From Geminicoccus harenae (lineage in GTDB: Bacteria; Pseudomonadota; Alphaproteobacteria; Geminicoccales; Geminicoccaceae), in the NCBI RefSeq assembly GCF_019800005.1, contig NZ_JABGCL010000019.1, positions 1-64,000 on the forward strand: a stretch of DNA of 64,000 bases, in the 5' to 3' direction. The translations under genes were made by a program, and so were the position numbers. Each line of letters starts with the position of its first letter. Within the stretch, counting starts at the first letter, position 1. This document shows positions 8,158 to 15,867 of the stretch, in pieces. The notes under the pieces were generated by a model. It was given only the letters and a program-made list of their open reading frames with translations, ran no database searches and was not told the origin of the DNA.

Positions 8158-9083
8158 CAAGTTCCTCCACTCCTCTGCCCGAGGCCGGGCAGGATTGTCG
8201 CCGCGATCGCCGCGCAGTCACCGTCGAAATGATGGCCGCCGGGACGCTCGGTCAGCTCGGTGCCCTCGGCCTCGCCGCTGCGGCAGCCCGTCTCGTCCGC
8301 GCCGAAAAAGCACTGGACGCGGCTCCTGTCCATGCGGGCGAGGTCGGGCGGGATCGGCCGGGCGCCCGGGCTGGCCCAGCCGGCTCGGTCCGCCAAGTGG
8401 AACGTGAAATCGGCCGATACCCCCAGCGCCAGCAGGCTGACCTGCGCGACTGCCGCCCGGGTCTGCGGCGCCAGCAGCGGCCAGACCGCCGGCAGCATGT
8501 CGGCGCCGAAGCTGTAGCCGACCATGACCACCCGGTCCTTGCCCCATTGCCGGCGATAGTGACGCACGATCCGGTCCAGGTCACCTGCCACCTCGGCCGG
8601 CTTCCGTGCTTTCCAGAAATGGCGCAGGGAATCCAGGCCCGCCGTGGGCAGGCCGTAGGCCACGAGATATCCGGCGCTGCTCTTGTCCAGGTCGCGCCAG
8701 CCGCCGTCGCCGGACAGGATGAGGGCGAAGCTGTGGCCGGGCCCTTCTGCCGGAAGCCCGACCAGGGGCAGGCCGGCCAGCAGCACCCCCTCGTCGGCCG
8801 AATCGGCGGCCAGGGTATCAAGCCAGGTGGCGAGGTCGATGCCGATCACGCCGTGGCCTGTTGCCGGGAGGGTGGTCGCAGCCTGCTCCATCAGCCCGTT
8901 CCAGCCGTCCAGGTCGGACACCAGGAACAGGATGGCCCCGGCCTCGCCTTCAGGTGCTGCGGCATGCAGCGTGCCCAGCCGGCTGCCGGATGTCGGTGCG
9001 ATCGGCTCCGTCGCGAAGAGCGGCTTCGGGCCGGCCGCCGCTGCCAGGGTCGCCAGGAGGAAGCAGGTCGGGAACCATGTCAT
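8154..9083 (-). CDS. acvB: AcvB/VirJ family hydrolase (lysyl-phosphatidylglycerol hydrolase)
   Basis: A 309-residue periplasmic alpha/beta-hydrolase. A signal peptide occupies about residues 1-25. The VirJ block begins with LILSGDGGWRDLDKSSAGYL (about 121-140), and the nucleophile elbow is GYSFG (S191), followed by HHFDGDC near the C-terminus as the likely His region. AcvB proteins hydrolyse lysyl-phosphatidylglycerol made by the LpiA/MprF partner. At 309 residues it is longer than VirJ (about 245) but shorter than two-domain AcvB (about 450), so only part of the AcvB N-terminal domain is present. It lies upstream of mprF with a four-base overlap, the reverse of the lpiA-acvB order known from Agrobacterium and Rhizobium. 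Confidence 0.82.
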   Translation of the reverse strand: MTWFPTCFLLATLAAAAGPKPLFATEPIAPTSGSRLGTLHAAAPEGEAGAILFLVSDLDGWNGLMEQAATTLPATGHGVIGIDLATWLDTLAADSADEGVLLAGLPLVGLPAEGPGHSFALILSGDGGWRDLDKSSAGYLVAYGLPTAGLDSLRHFWKARKPAEVAGDLDRIVRHYRRQWGKDRVVMVGYSFGADMLPAVWPLLAPQTRAAVAQVSLLALGVSADFTFHLADRAGWASPGARPIPPDLARMDRSRVQCFFGADETGCRSGEAEGTELTERPGGHHFDGDCAAIAATILPGLGQRSGGTW

Positions 9084-9240
9084 GGTGCGACTCCGGCAGG
9101 GCGTGCCGCGCAGGGAGTGATGGCCAGCACGGTGGAGTAGCGGGCGCCATGGGCGATCCGCAACATGCAGCGTGCCGCCGGCCGGGACGGGCCGCCGGTA
9201 TGCCCTTCACGCGTCGCGCGGCCGACGCCATATCAGCGGC

Positions 9241-9942
9241 ATGACCGACAAGTTACCGGCATCCCGTGGCAAGGGGGACGTCCTGAAGTTCGTGGCCGAG
9301 GCGCAGGCCCTGGCCCCGGCCCCGGCCGCGCGGGACGTGGCGCGCGTGATCTTCGCGGTGGATGCCACCCAGTCCCGCGAGGCCACCTGGGACTTGGCCA
9401 CCGGCCTGCAGATGCAGATGTTCGACGCCGCGGCGGCGCTCGGCGGCATCGGCGTACAGCTCGTCTATTTCCGCGGGCTGGACGAGTGCCGCGCCTCGCG
9501 CTGGCACCTCCAGCCGCGGCCGCTGATCGAAGCGATGGGCAGGGTGCGCTGCCTGGCCGGGCACACCCAGATCGCTCGCGTGCTGCGGCATGCGCTCCGG
9601 CAGCGGCAGGAAGGCCGGGTGGCCGCACTGGTGCTGGTGGGGGATGCCTGCGAGGAATCGGTGGACGAGCTGGTGGGCCTCGCCGGGCAGCTCCGGCTGG
9701 TGTCGGTGCCGGTGTTCGCCTTTCACGAGGGGCCGGACCGCCATGCCGAGCGGCTGTTCCGCGACCTGGCGCGGGTGAGCGGCGGCGCGTTCCACCCCTT
9801 CGACCGGCAGTCGCCGCAGGCGCTGGCAGACGCACTGCGCGCCGTTGCGGTGTACGCCTCGGGCGGTGCCGCCGAACTGCAGAAGCTGGCGGCGCGCGAA
9901 GGCGGCACGGTCCGGCAGATCGCCCAGCAGATCGGCAAATGA
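9241..9942 (+). CDS. VWA domain protein
   Basis: A 233-residue soluble protein built almost entirely of one von Willebrand factor A domain. The metal-site motif is FAVDATQS (D41, T43, S45), a DxTxS form of the usual DxSxS. GHTQIARVL (about residue 105) and VLVGDACEE (about 135) supply the further loop residues. There is no signal peptide or membrane helix. Its stop overlaps the start of the J-domain gene as ATGA, and this VWA/J-protein pairing recurs in alphaproteobacteria. A role in metal-dependent protein contacts, perhaps with the J-protein and a DnaK-type chaperone, is inference. The ATG at 9241 is chosen because the frame upstream is low-complexity. Confidence 0.72.
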   Translation: MTDKLPASRGKGDVLKFVAEAQALAPAPAARDVARVIFAVDATQSREATWDLATGLQMQMFDAAAALGGIGVQLVYFRGLDECRASRWHLQPRPLIEAMGRVRCLAGHTQIARVLRHALRQRQEGRVAALVLVGDACEESVDELVGLAGQLRLVSVPVFAFHEGPDRHAERLFRDLARVSGGAFHPFDRQSPQALADALRAVAVYASGGAAELQKLAAREGGTVRQIAQQIGK

Positions 9943-10661
9943 TCGTACTGGTATGGATCCTGGGTGCGGCGGGGCTGCTGATCGCCGGCTGGTATGCCGC
10001 CGGCAGCTTCGCCCGCGCCTCGCCGCAGGCACTCGCCAGCGCGCTCCGGCTGTTCCTCGCGAGCTTCGCGGCCATGGCGGGCATGGGCCTGCTGGCGTTC
10101 GGGCGCCTGGGCGTGCTGGCGGCACTGGTGGGTGCGGTGGCGCTCACGACAGTGCGGCTGGCCAAGCAGCGGCGCCCGCCGGACCCGCTGGAGGAGGCCG
10201 ACGCTGCCGGCCAGTCCAGCGTGGAGACCGCATGGCTCGCCATGCGGCTGGACCGGGCCAGCGGCGAGCTGAGCGGACAGGTGCGGCAGGGGCGGTTCGC
10301 CGGCCGGGAGCTGGCCTCGCTGGACCTGGCCGAGCTGCTCCTGTTGCGGGAGGAACTGGCGGCGGCCGAGCCTGCATCCTTGCCGCTGATCGAGACCTGG
10401 CTGGACCGGATGGCCCCGGACTGGCGGCAGGGCGCACGATCCGGCGCGCACCGTGGCGCCGGTGCCACGGCCGGGTCCGCCGGCATGGACGAGACGACGG
10501 CACTGGAGGTGCTGGGGCTGCAGCCGGGTGCCGGCCGGGCCGAGATCGAAGCCGCCTATCGCCGGGTCATGGCGAAGGTCCATCCGGACAAGGGCGGCTC
10601 CGACCGCCTGGCCAGCCTCGTCAATGCGGCAAGAGAGTACCTGCTGAATCGTTCCGGATAA
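9939..10661 (+). CDS. Membrane-anchored J-domain (DnaJ-like) protein
   Basis: A 240-residue protein with two N-terminal membrane segments (about residues 2-18 and 38-70) and a cytoplasmic helical linker rich in Leu, Ala and Glu. The C-terminal J domain (about 185-240) holds the invariant HPD tripeptide in AKVHPDKGG (H215-D217). The position of the J domain at the very C-terminus after a membrane anchor recalls Pam18/Tim14- and DjlA-like co-chaperones that recruit Hsp70 to the membrane. Translation is coupled to the VWA gene by an ATGA overlap. Client and partner are unknown. No Gly/Phe region or zinc finger is present, so it is a class III J-protein. Confidence 0.82.
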   Translation: MIVLVWILGAAGLLIAGWYAAGSFARASPQALASALRLFLASFAAMAGMGLLAFGRLGVLAALVGAVALTTVRLAKQRRPPDPLEEADAAGQSSVETAWLAMRLDRASGELSGQVRQGRFAGRELASLDLAELLLLREELAAAEPASLPLIETWLDRMAPDWRQGARSGAHRGAGATAGSAGMDETTALEVLGLQPGAGRAEIEAAYRRVMAKVHPDKGGSDRLASLVNAAREYLLNRSG

Positions 10662-10736
10662 CCTGACGTCCTGCACGCAGCCGTGGTACACACAACCGGA
10701 ACGTGAACAGTTGCAGAAGGCGAGGGTCGGGGCTTC

Positions 10737-12419
10737 ATGCCGATGAATGCGGCGATTCAGTTCGAGGATACCAGCTTCAGGACAGATCAGCCGCGATTGA
10801 TGGGCCGTCAGGCCGCGACGGAGAGTTTCTTCCGGGCCTGGCTGCAGCACGGGCAGGTCGACGTGGCGGTGGGCTATGTCGAGCGGGCGGCCGAGCGGGC
10901 GGCGTTCGCCGAGGCGGTCCGCCGGATCGACGGCCATGACCGCCGTCTGCTGGCGCTGGCGACCCCGGCCGACACTACGGCAGTCCAGGCGACCGGCACG
11001 CTGTTCCGCGCCGACCCGGGTCTGGCCGATCTGGCCTACCGGCGCCGGCGCGGCGACCCGCGCCGCTGGTCGCTGGTCGGGATCACCCACACCACTGCGT
11101 CGGTGGGGGCGATGCGGGCGCTGGGCGAGCTGGTGACGGGCCCGGTCGAGCCCTGGGATGCGGTGATCTGCACCTCCAGCGCCGTGCAGGCGATGGTCCG
11201 GCGGCAGGTCGAGGGCACCTTCGCCTATCTCCAGGAACGGCTGGGTGCCAGCCGCCGGCCGAAGCTGAACCTGCCGGTGATCCCGCTGGGCATCGACACG
11301 CACAGCTTCGATGCCGACACACCCGCCGCGGCCGAGGCGCGCCGGGCCTTGCGGGCCAAGCTCGGCATCGCCGAGGAGGACGTGGCGGTCCTCTATTTCG
11401 GCCGGCTGAATGCCTACGTGAAGGCCCACCCGCTGCCGATGTTCCTAGGCCTGGACGAGGCGGTGGCGGAGCTCGGCCCGCGTCTGTCCGGCCGGGTCCA
11501 CCTGATCCAGGCCGGCTGGTTCACCGACGAGAAGCGCCAGGGCCACTGGGAGGAAGCCCAGCGCCTGCTGGCCCCCCGGATCGTCCACCATGTGCTGGAC
11601 GGCCGGCAGCCCGAGCTGCGCTCCGGCCTGTGGTTCGCGGCCGACCTGTTCGTGAGCTTTGCCGACAACATCCAGGAAACCTTCGGCCTGACCCCAGTGG
11701 AGGCAATGGCCGCGGGCCTGCCGGTGGTGGGCTCGGACTGGGACGGCTACCGCGAGACCGTGGCGCCCGAATGCGGCGTGCTGGTGCCGACGGTGACGCC
11801 GCCGCCGGCCGCCGGAACCTGGCTCGCCCAGCGTTTCGAGGACGGCTACGAGACCTACGACACCTATTGCGCGGTCGCAGCGCTGGCGACCGCGGTGGAT
11901 GTCGGGGCGGCGCGCGACGCATTCGTGGCCCTGCTGGCCGATCCGGCCAGGCGGCAGGCCATGGGCCGGGCCGGGCGGGAGCGCGCGCGGGCGCTCTATG
12001 ACTGGTCCACCGTGATCGCCGCCTACCAGAACCTGTTCCGCGACCTGGAGAAGCTGCGCAAGAAGGCGCAGCCCGCACCACGCCGGACGGCGGCCAATCC
12101 CTGGCGGCGCAATCCGCTGGAGCTGTTCCAGAACTACCCCAGCCGGGTGATGCAGGCGGGGCTGCGCGTGCGCGCGACCGCGCGGGCAGTGACGGGCTCG
12201 GGCCCCGACCTGATGGCGCTGGACATCGTCCAGTTGCGCAACCGCGTGCCGTGCGACGGACCCAGGAGCCGGTCCCTGATGGAGCGGATCACGACGGCCG
12301 GTGCCGCCGGCGTCAGCTTCGAGGAGCTGGTGGGCGGGGAGAGCGGCGAGGCCGCGATGATCCTGACCTACCACCTGGGCTGGCTGATGAAGATCGGCGT
12401 GGTCGAGCTGATGATCTGA
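10737..12419 (+). CDS. Glycosyltransferase family 4 protein
   Basis: A 560-residue GT-B enzyme. The retaining-GT4 EX7E motif is clear in QETFGLTPVEAMAAGLPVVG (E314 and E322), with the donor-site DGYRETV just after. An N-terminal Rossmann half precedes it, and about 150 residues at the C-terminus (KKAQPAPRRTAANPWRRN onward) exceed the usual GT4 length and match nothing I know. No membrane segment is evident. It is a single gene about 75 bases after the J-protein, and no other polysaccharide genes are adjacent, so the acceptor cannot be guessed. The start at 10737 has GGCGAGGGTCGGGG upstream; an ATG two codons on is possible. Confidence 0.78.
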   Translation: MPMNAAIQFEDTSFRTDQPRLMGRQAATESFFRAWLQHGQVDVAVGYVERAAERAAFAEAVRRIDGHDRRLLALATPADTTAVQATGTLFRADPGLADLAYRRRRGDPRRWSLVGITHTTASVGAMRALGELVTGPVEPWDAVICTSSAVQAMVRRQVEGTFAYLQERLGASRRPKLNLPVIPLGIDTHSFDADTPAAAEARRALRAKLGIAEEDVAVLYFGRLNAYVKAHPLPMFLGLDEAVAELGPRLSGRVHLIQAGWFTDEKRQGHWEEAQRLLAPRIVHHVLDGRQPELRSGLWFAADLFVSFADNIQETFGLTPVEAMAAGLPVVGSDWDGYRETVAPECGVLVPTVTPPPAAGTWLAQRFEDGYETYDTYCAVAALATAVDVGAARDAFVALLADPARRQAMGRAGRERARALYDWSTVIAAYQNLFRDLEKLRKKAQPAPRRTAANPWRRNPLELFQNYPSRVMQAGLRVRATARAVTGSGPDLMALDIVQLRNRVPCDGPRSRSLMERITTAGAAGVSFEELVGGESGEAAMILTYHLGWLMKIGVVELMI

Positions 12420-12466
12420 CCGGGCCGCAGGCGGCGACGGAAGCAGTATCAACCATACGTTTCAAG

Positions 12467-12497
12467 TTGCCCCGTGGGCTCGCCCTGCGCATATAGA
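12467..12497 (+). promoter_or_regulatory. Possible sigma-70-type promoter upstream of the antiporter gene
   Basis: TTGCCC at 12467-12472 and TATAGA at 12492-12497 are separated by 19 bases, one or two longer than ideal, and lie about 55 bases before the antiporter start. The surrounding DNA is the most AT-rich of the intergenic gap. Confidence 0.3.
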
Positions 12498-12550
12498 TAG
12501 GGCTCCAGCCGCAGCCGTTGTCCCCCCCGTCGACCCTGGTCTGGAGCCGC

Positions 12551-14368
12551 ATGCACCACGCGCCACTGCTCGCAACGATCTGTGTCGGCTTGGTGCTGGC
12601 CTTCTTCTTCGGCGCGATCGCCCATCGGCTGAGGATCTCGCCGCTGGTGGGCTATCTGCTGGCGGGTGCCGCGGTCGGCCCGTTCACGCCGGGCTTCGTC
12701 GCCGACCAAGGCCTCGCCAACCAGCTCGCCGAGATCGGCGTCATCCTGCTGATGTTCGGCGTGGGCCTGCATTTCTCGATCAAGGACCTGCTGTCGGTGC
12801 GCCTGATCGCTGTGCCGGGTGCCGTGGCGCAGATCGCGGTTGCGACCCTGCTGGGCCTGTCCCTCGCACTCCTGGCGGGCTGGCCGGTGGCCGGCGGCGT
12901 GGTGTTCGGCCTGGCGCTCTCGGTCGCAAGCACGGTGGTGCTGCTCCGCGCCATCCAGGAACGGCGCCTGGTCGAGACGGAGCGCGGGCGGATCGCGGTC
13001 GGCTGGCTGATCGTCGAGGACCTGGTGATGGTGTTCGCCCTGGTCCTGATCCCGGTGATCGCCCACACCATCCAGGGCACCGAGGTCACCGAGCACATCG
13101 AGGTCGGCGCCGGGCCGCTGGTCACCCGCCTGGACCTGGGCCTGTGGGGCATGCTGGTCCTCACGCTGGGCAAGGTGGTCGCCTTCGTGGCGCTGATGCT
13201 CGTGGTCGGGCGGCGGGTGATCCCGCGGCTGCTGCACTGGGTCGCCCATACCGGCTCTCGCGAGCTGTTCCGCCTGGCCGTGCTGGCGATTGCGCTGGGC
13301 GTCGCCTACGGCGCCACCGCCCTGTTCGACGTGTCCTTTGCGCTTGGCGCCTTCTTCGCCGGGATGATCCTGAGCGAGTCGCCGCTCAGCCAGCGCGCCG
13401 CCCAGGAGACGCTGCCGCTGCGCGACGCGTTCGCGGTCCTGTTCTTCATCTCGGTCGGCATGCTGTTCGACCCGGCCATCGTGCTCGAGGCGCCCTACCA
13501 GCTCCTGGGCACGCTGCTGATCATCCTGGTGGGCAAGTCGATCGCCGCCTACCTGATCGTGCGCGCGTTCGGGCGGCCGGTCTCCACCGCCTGCACCATC
13601 TCCGCGAGTCTGGCGCAGATCGGCGAGTTCTCCTTCATCCTGGCGACCCTGGGCGTCCAGACCGGGCTGTTGCCCGAGATGGGGCGCGACCTGATCCTGG
13701 CGGGGGCGATCATCTCGATCCTCCTGAACCCGCTGGCCTTCGCGCTGTCGGACCGGGTGGCGCCGGTCGAGCCGGAGGAACGCCGGGCACCCATCCCGGC
13801 GGCACCGCCGCAGAGCCGGACGGTCCCGGCGCCGACCGACCTGTCCGGCCACACCGTCCTGGTCGGCTATGGCCGGGTGGGCCGGGTGGTCGGCAGCGGC
13901 CTGCGCGATGCGGCCGAGCCGTTCCTGGTGATCGAGGACCGCGACGAGCCTGCGGCCTTGGCGAGGCTCGACGGGGCGGAGGTCATGAGCGGCAATGCCG
14001 CGGACCCGCGCGTCCTGGAAGCCGCCAACCTCGCCAATGCCCGGCGACTGTTCGTGGCGATCGCCCAGAGCTTCGAAGCCGGCCAAGTGGTGGAGCAGGC
14101 CCGGCGGGCCAATCCGACCCTGGAGATCCTGGCCCGTGCCCATTCCGATGCCGAGCTGGAATATCTGGCCGGACTCGGGGCCAGCGAGACCATCTTGGGC
14201 GAGCGCGAGATCGCCCGCGCGATGCTGCGCCACGCCGGGGTCGGTGATGACGTCCTGCCCGCCGCCCCGGTGCCGGCACCGCAGGTGCTGCCCACGCCTG
14301 CGGTGCCCGGGCTCACGCACCCGCCCGCGCGCGAGCCCGACCGGGCATGCGGCGGGGTCGCCACCTGA
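12551..14368 (+). CDS. ybaL: YbaL/KefB-type cation:proton antiporter with TrkA-N domain
   Basis: A 605-residue CPA2 antiporter. Twelve or so membrane helices fill residues 1-390, beginning LLATICVGLVLAFFFGAIAH. They include the CPA2-typical blocks VGYLLAGAAVGPFTPGF, LMFGVGLHFS and ALGAFFAGMILSESPLS. After a Pro-rich linker, an RCK/TrkA-N nucleotide-binding domain starts near residue 435 (VLVGYGRVGRVVG). The family exchanges K+ or Na+ for H+ under control of bound nucleotide. The ATG at 12551 has GGAG at good spacing and gives the MHHA-type N-terminus usual for YbaL; an upstream TTG is unlikely. The last 30 residues are Pro/Ala-rich. It stands alone and is convergent with the alcohol dehydrogenase gene. 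Confidence 0.88.
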   Translation: MHHAPLLATICVGLVLAFFFGAIAHRLRISPLVGYLLAGAAVGPFTPGFVADQGLANQLAEIGVILLMFGVGLHFSIKDLLSVRLIAVPGAVAQIAVATLLGLSLALLAGWPVAGGVVFGLALSVASTVVLLRAIQERRLVETERGRIAVGWLIVEDLVMVFALVLIPVIAHTIQGTEVTEHIEVGAGPLVTRLDLGLWGMLVLTLGKVVAFVALMLVVGRRVIPRLLHWVAHTGSRELFRLAVLAIALGVAYGATALFDVSFALGAFFAGMILSESPLSQRAAQETLPLRDAFAVLFFISVGMLFDPAIVLEAPYQLLGTLLIILVGKSIAAYLIVRAFGRPVSTACTISASLAQIGEFSFILATLGVQTGLLPEMGRDLILAGAIISILLNPLAFALSDRVAPVEPEERRAPIPAAPPQSRTVPAPTDLSGHTVLVGYGRVGRVVGSGLRDAAEPFLVIEDRDEPAALARLDGAEVMSGNAADPRVLEAANLANARRLFVAIAQSFEAGQVVEQARRANPTLEILARAHSDAELEYLAGLGASETILGEREIARAMLRHAGVGDDVLPAAPVPAPQVLPTPAVPGLTHPPAREPDRACGGVAT

Positions 14369-14392
14369 CGGGGCCCCCGGCTGGGCACCGAA

Positions 14393-14412
14393 GTGATCGG
14401 CAGGCCGATCAC
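14393..14412. terminator. Hairpin between convergent antiporter and alcohol dehydrogenase genes
   Basis: GTGATCGG and CCGATCAC form a perfect 8-bp stem around a four-base loop, 25 bases after the antiporter stop. There is no T-run. It could end transcription from either side, or be part of the odd short coding-like tail described under findings. Confidence 0.4.
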
Positions 14413-14475
14413 CATCGAGCACGCCTGCGAGAAGTGCTGCACCATGCCGGGCGGCTGAGGGGCCAGGCTGCCTCC

Positions 14476-15600
14476 TCAGAAAACCTCCTCGAGCATCTGC
14501 CGGTAGTCCGCGGCGGTGGCCGCCCGCGGGTTGGTGGCATGGCTGTGGTCGGTCAGGGCGCGCTCGATCACGAGGTCGAACACGTCACGGCCGACGCCGA
14601 GGGCGCTGAGGCTCGCCGGCACGCCCAGGTCGCGGTTCAGGGCCGCGAAGGCGTCGGCCAGGTCCTCGCCGGCGCCGAGCCCGAGGGCCACCTTCAGCCG
14701 CTCCATCTTGTCGCCGACATGGCCGGCATTGAAGCGCAGCACCGGCGGCAGCAGGAGCGCGTTCAGGGTGCCGTGGTGCAGCACCGGGCTCTTCAGGCCG
14801 CCCAGCGCATGGGACAGGGCGTGGACCGCACCCAGGCCCTTCTGGAAGCACAGGCCGCCCTGCAGCGAGCCCATCATCAGCTCCCAGCGGGCCTGGCGAT
14901 CGCCCCCGTCCTGGCAGGCCTGGCGGATGTGGCGCCAGACCCGGCCGGCACCGTCCAGGCCGATCGCATCGGCCGGCGGGTTGATCCTGGGCGAGAGGAA
15001 GGTCTCGACGCAGTGGGACAGCGCGTCGATCGCGGTGACCGCGGTCAGACCGGGCGGCAGGCCCAGCGTGAGCTCCGGGTCGCACACCGCCTTCTTCGGG
15101 ATGACATGCGGGCTGATGAAGCCCAGCTTGCGGCCGTCATCGAGCGTGATCAGTGCCGCGCGGCCGACTTCCGAGCCGGTGCCGGCGGTGGTCGGCACGG
15201 CGATCACCGGAGCGACCTTGGCGGTGATCCGGGTGAGGCCGCCCAGGATCATGGCGTAGTCGGCGAGCTGACCCTCATGGGTCGCCATCAGCGCCACGCC
15301 CTTGGCCAGATCGATCGGCGAACCGCCGCCCAGCGCCACGATGCCGTCGCACCCGGCCTCGCGATAGGCGAGGGCGGCCGCCTTCACCGCCGCCTCGGTG
15401 GGGTTGCTCGGGACATCCAGGAACAGGGGCACGTCCTGCCCGAGCAGTTCCTGGACCCGCCCGACCAGCCCCGCCTTTTCCAGGCCCCGGTCGCTGACCA
15501 GCAGCGGCCGGGTGATGCCCAGCGCCTTCAGATCCTCGGGCAGCCCGTTCACTGCGCCGAAGTCGAACCGGATCGCGGTGAGATAGTTGATGTCGGCCAT
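14476..15600 (-). CDS. Iron-containing (group III) alcohol dehydrogenase
   Basis: A 374-residue cytoplasmic NAD(P)-linked dehydrogenase. The nucleotide-binding GGGSPIDLAKGVAL (about residues 95-108) is followed by PTTAGTGSEVG. The metal ligands typical of the family are seen in AIDALSHCVE (Asp and His), HALSHALGG (His) and LHHGTLNALLLP (His). The enzyme interconverts an alcohol and an aldehyde; the substrate cannot be told from sequence. The start ATG at 15600 gives MADINYLTAIRFDFG, a normal N-terminus, whereas the frame upstream is non-coding in character. It lies just beyond the corrinoid methyl-transfer cluster on the same strand, so a role in one-carbon or choline-type metabolism is possible but unproven. 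Confidence 0.88.
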   Translation of the reverse strand: MADINYLTAIRFDFGAVNGLPEDLKALGITRPLLVSDRGLEKAGLVGRVQELLGQDVPLFLDVPSNPTEAAVKAAALAYREAGCDGIVALGGGSPIDLAKGVALMATHEGQLADYAMILGGLTRITAKVAPVIAVPTTAGTGSEVGRAALITLDDGRKLGFISPHVIPKKAVCDPELTLGLPPGLTAVTAIDALSHCVETFLSPRINPPADAIGLDGAGRVWRHIRQACQDGGDRQARWELMMGSLQGGLCFQKGLGAVHALSHALGGLKSPVLHHGTLNALLLPPVLRFNAGHVGDKMERLKVALGLGAGEDLADAFAALNRDLGVPASLSALGVGRDVFDLVIERALTDHSHATNPRAATAADYRQMLEEVF

Positions 15601-15735
15601 ATGTTTCCAGAGCCTCCTCAAGCCTGCGCGTCGGGGCGCGGTACTACGGCGGGCGCCCGAACTGAACCCCTGAATGACGGCAGCGGCCGGAACCTTGAAA
15701 GCAGCTTGCGGTTGAGACTGGAGAACCGCAGCTCC

Positions 15736-15855
15736 ATGGAGAGGATGATGCTCCTCCAGGGTCTCGTCGGCGGACTGGCCAGCGCCGCCATCCTCATGCT
15801 GGCCCTTGCTCCCGTCCACGGTGTACAGCGCCGTTACCGGCGCCGGCACCGCTGA
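15736..15855 (+). CDS. Possible 39-residue membrane peptide
   Basis: A short frame from an ATG at 15736 encodes MERMMLLQGLVGGLASAA, then a further hydrophobic stretch and a strongly basic tail (RRYRRRHR). One membrane helix with a positive C-terminus is plausible. The ribosome site is weak (GGAG about 15 bases upstream). It occupies the otherwise empty gap between two minus-strand genes. It may be chance, since the 267-base gap shows nothing else. Confidence 0.22.
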   Translation: MERMMLLQGLVGGLASAAILMLALAPVHGVQRRYRRRHR

Positions 15856-15867
15856 CGTGCCGGCCGG

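Noticed and set aside
5701..8232. An 843-codon plus-strand frame opposite mprF
   Set aside because: It is a GC-rich shadow: the translation is Gln/His/Arg-rich and lacks any fold, whereas the minus-strand product is a full MprF.
14366..14368. TGA of the antiporter gene as a selenocysteine or read-through codon
   Set aside because: There is no reason for selenocysteine in this family, and no known insertion element was recognised; the downstream tail is reported only as an oddity.
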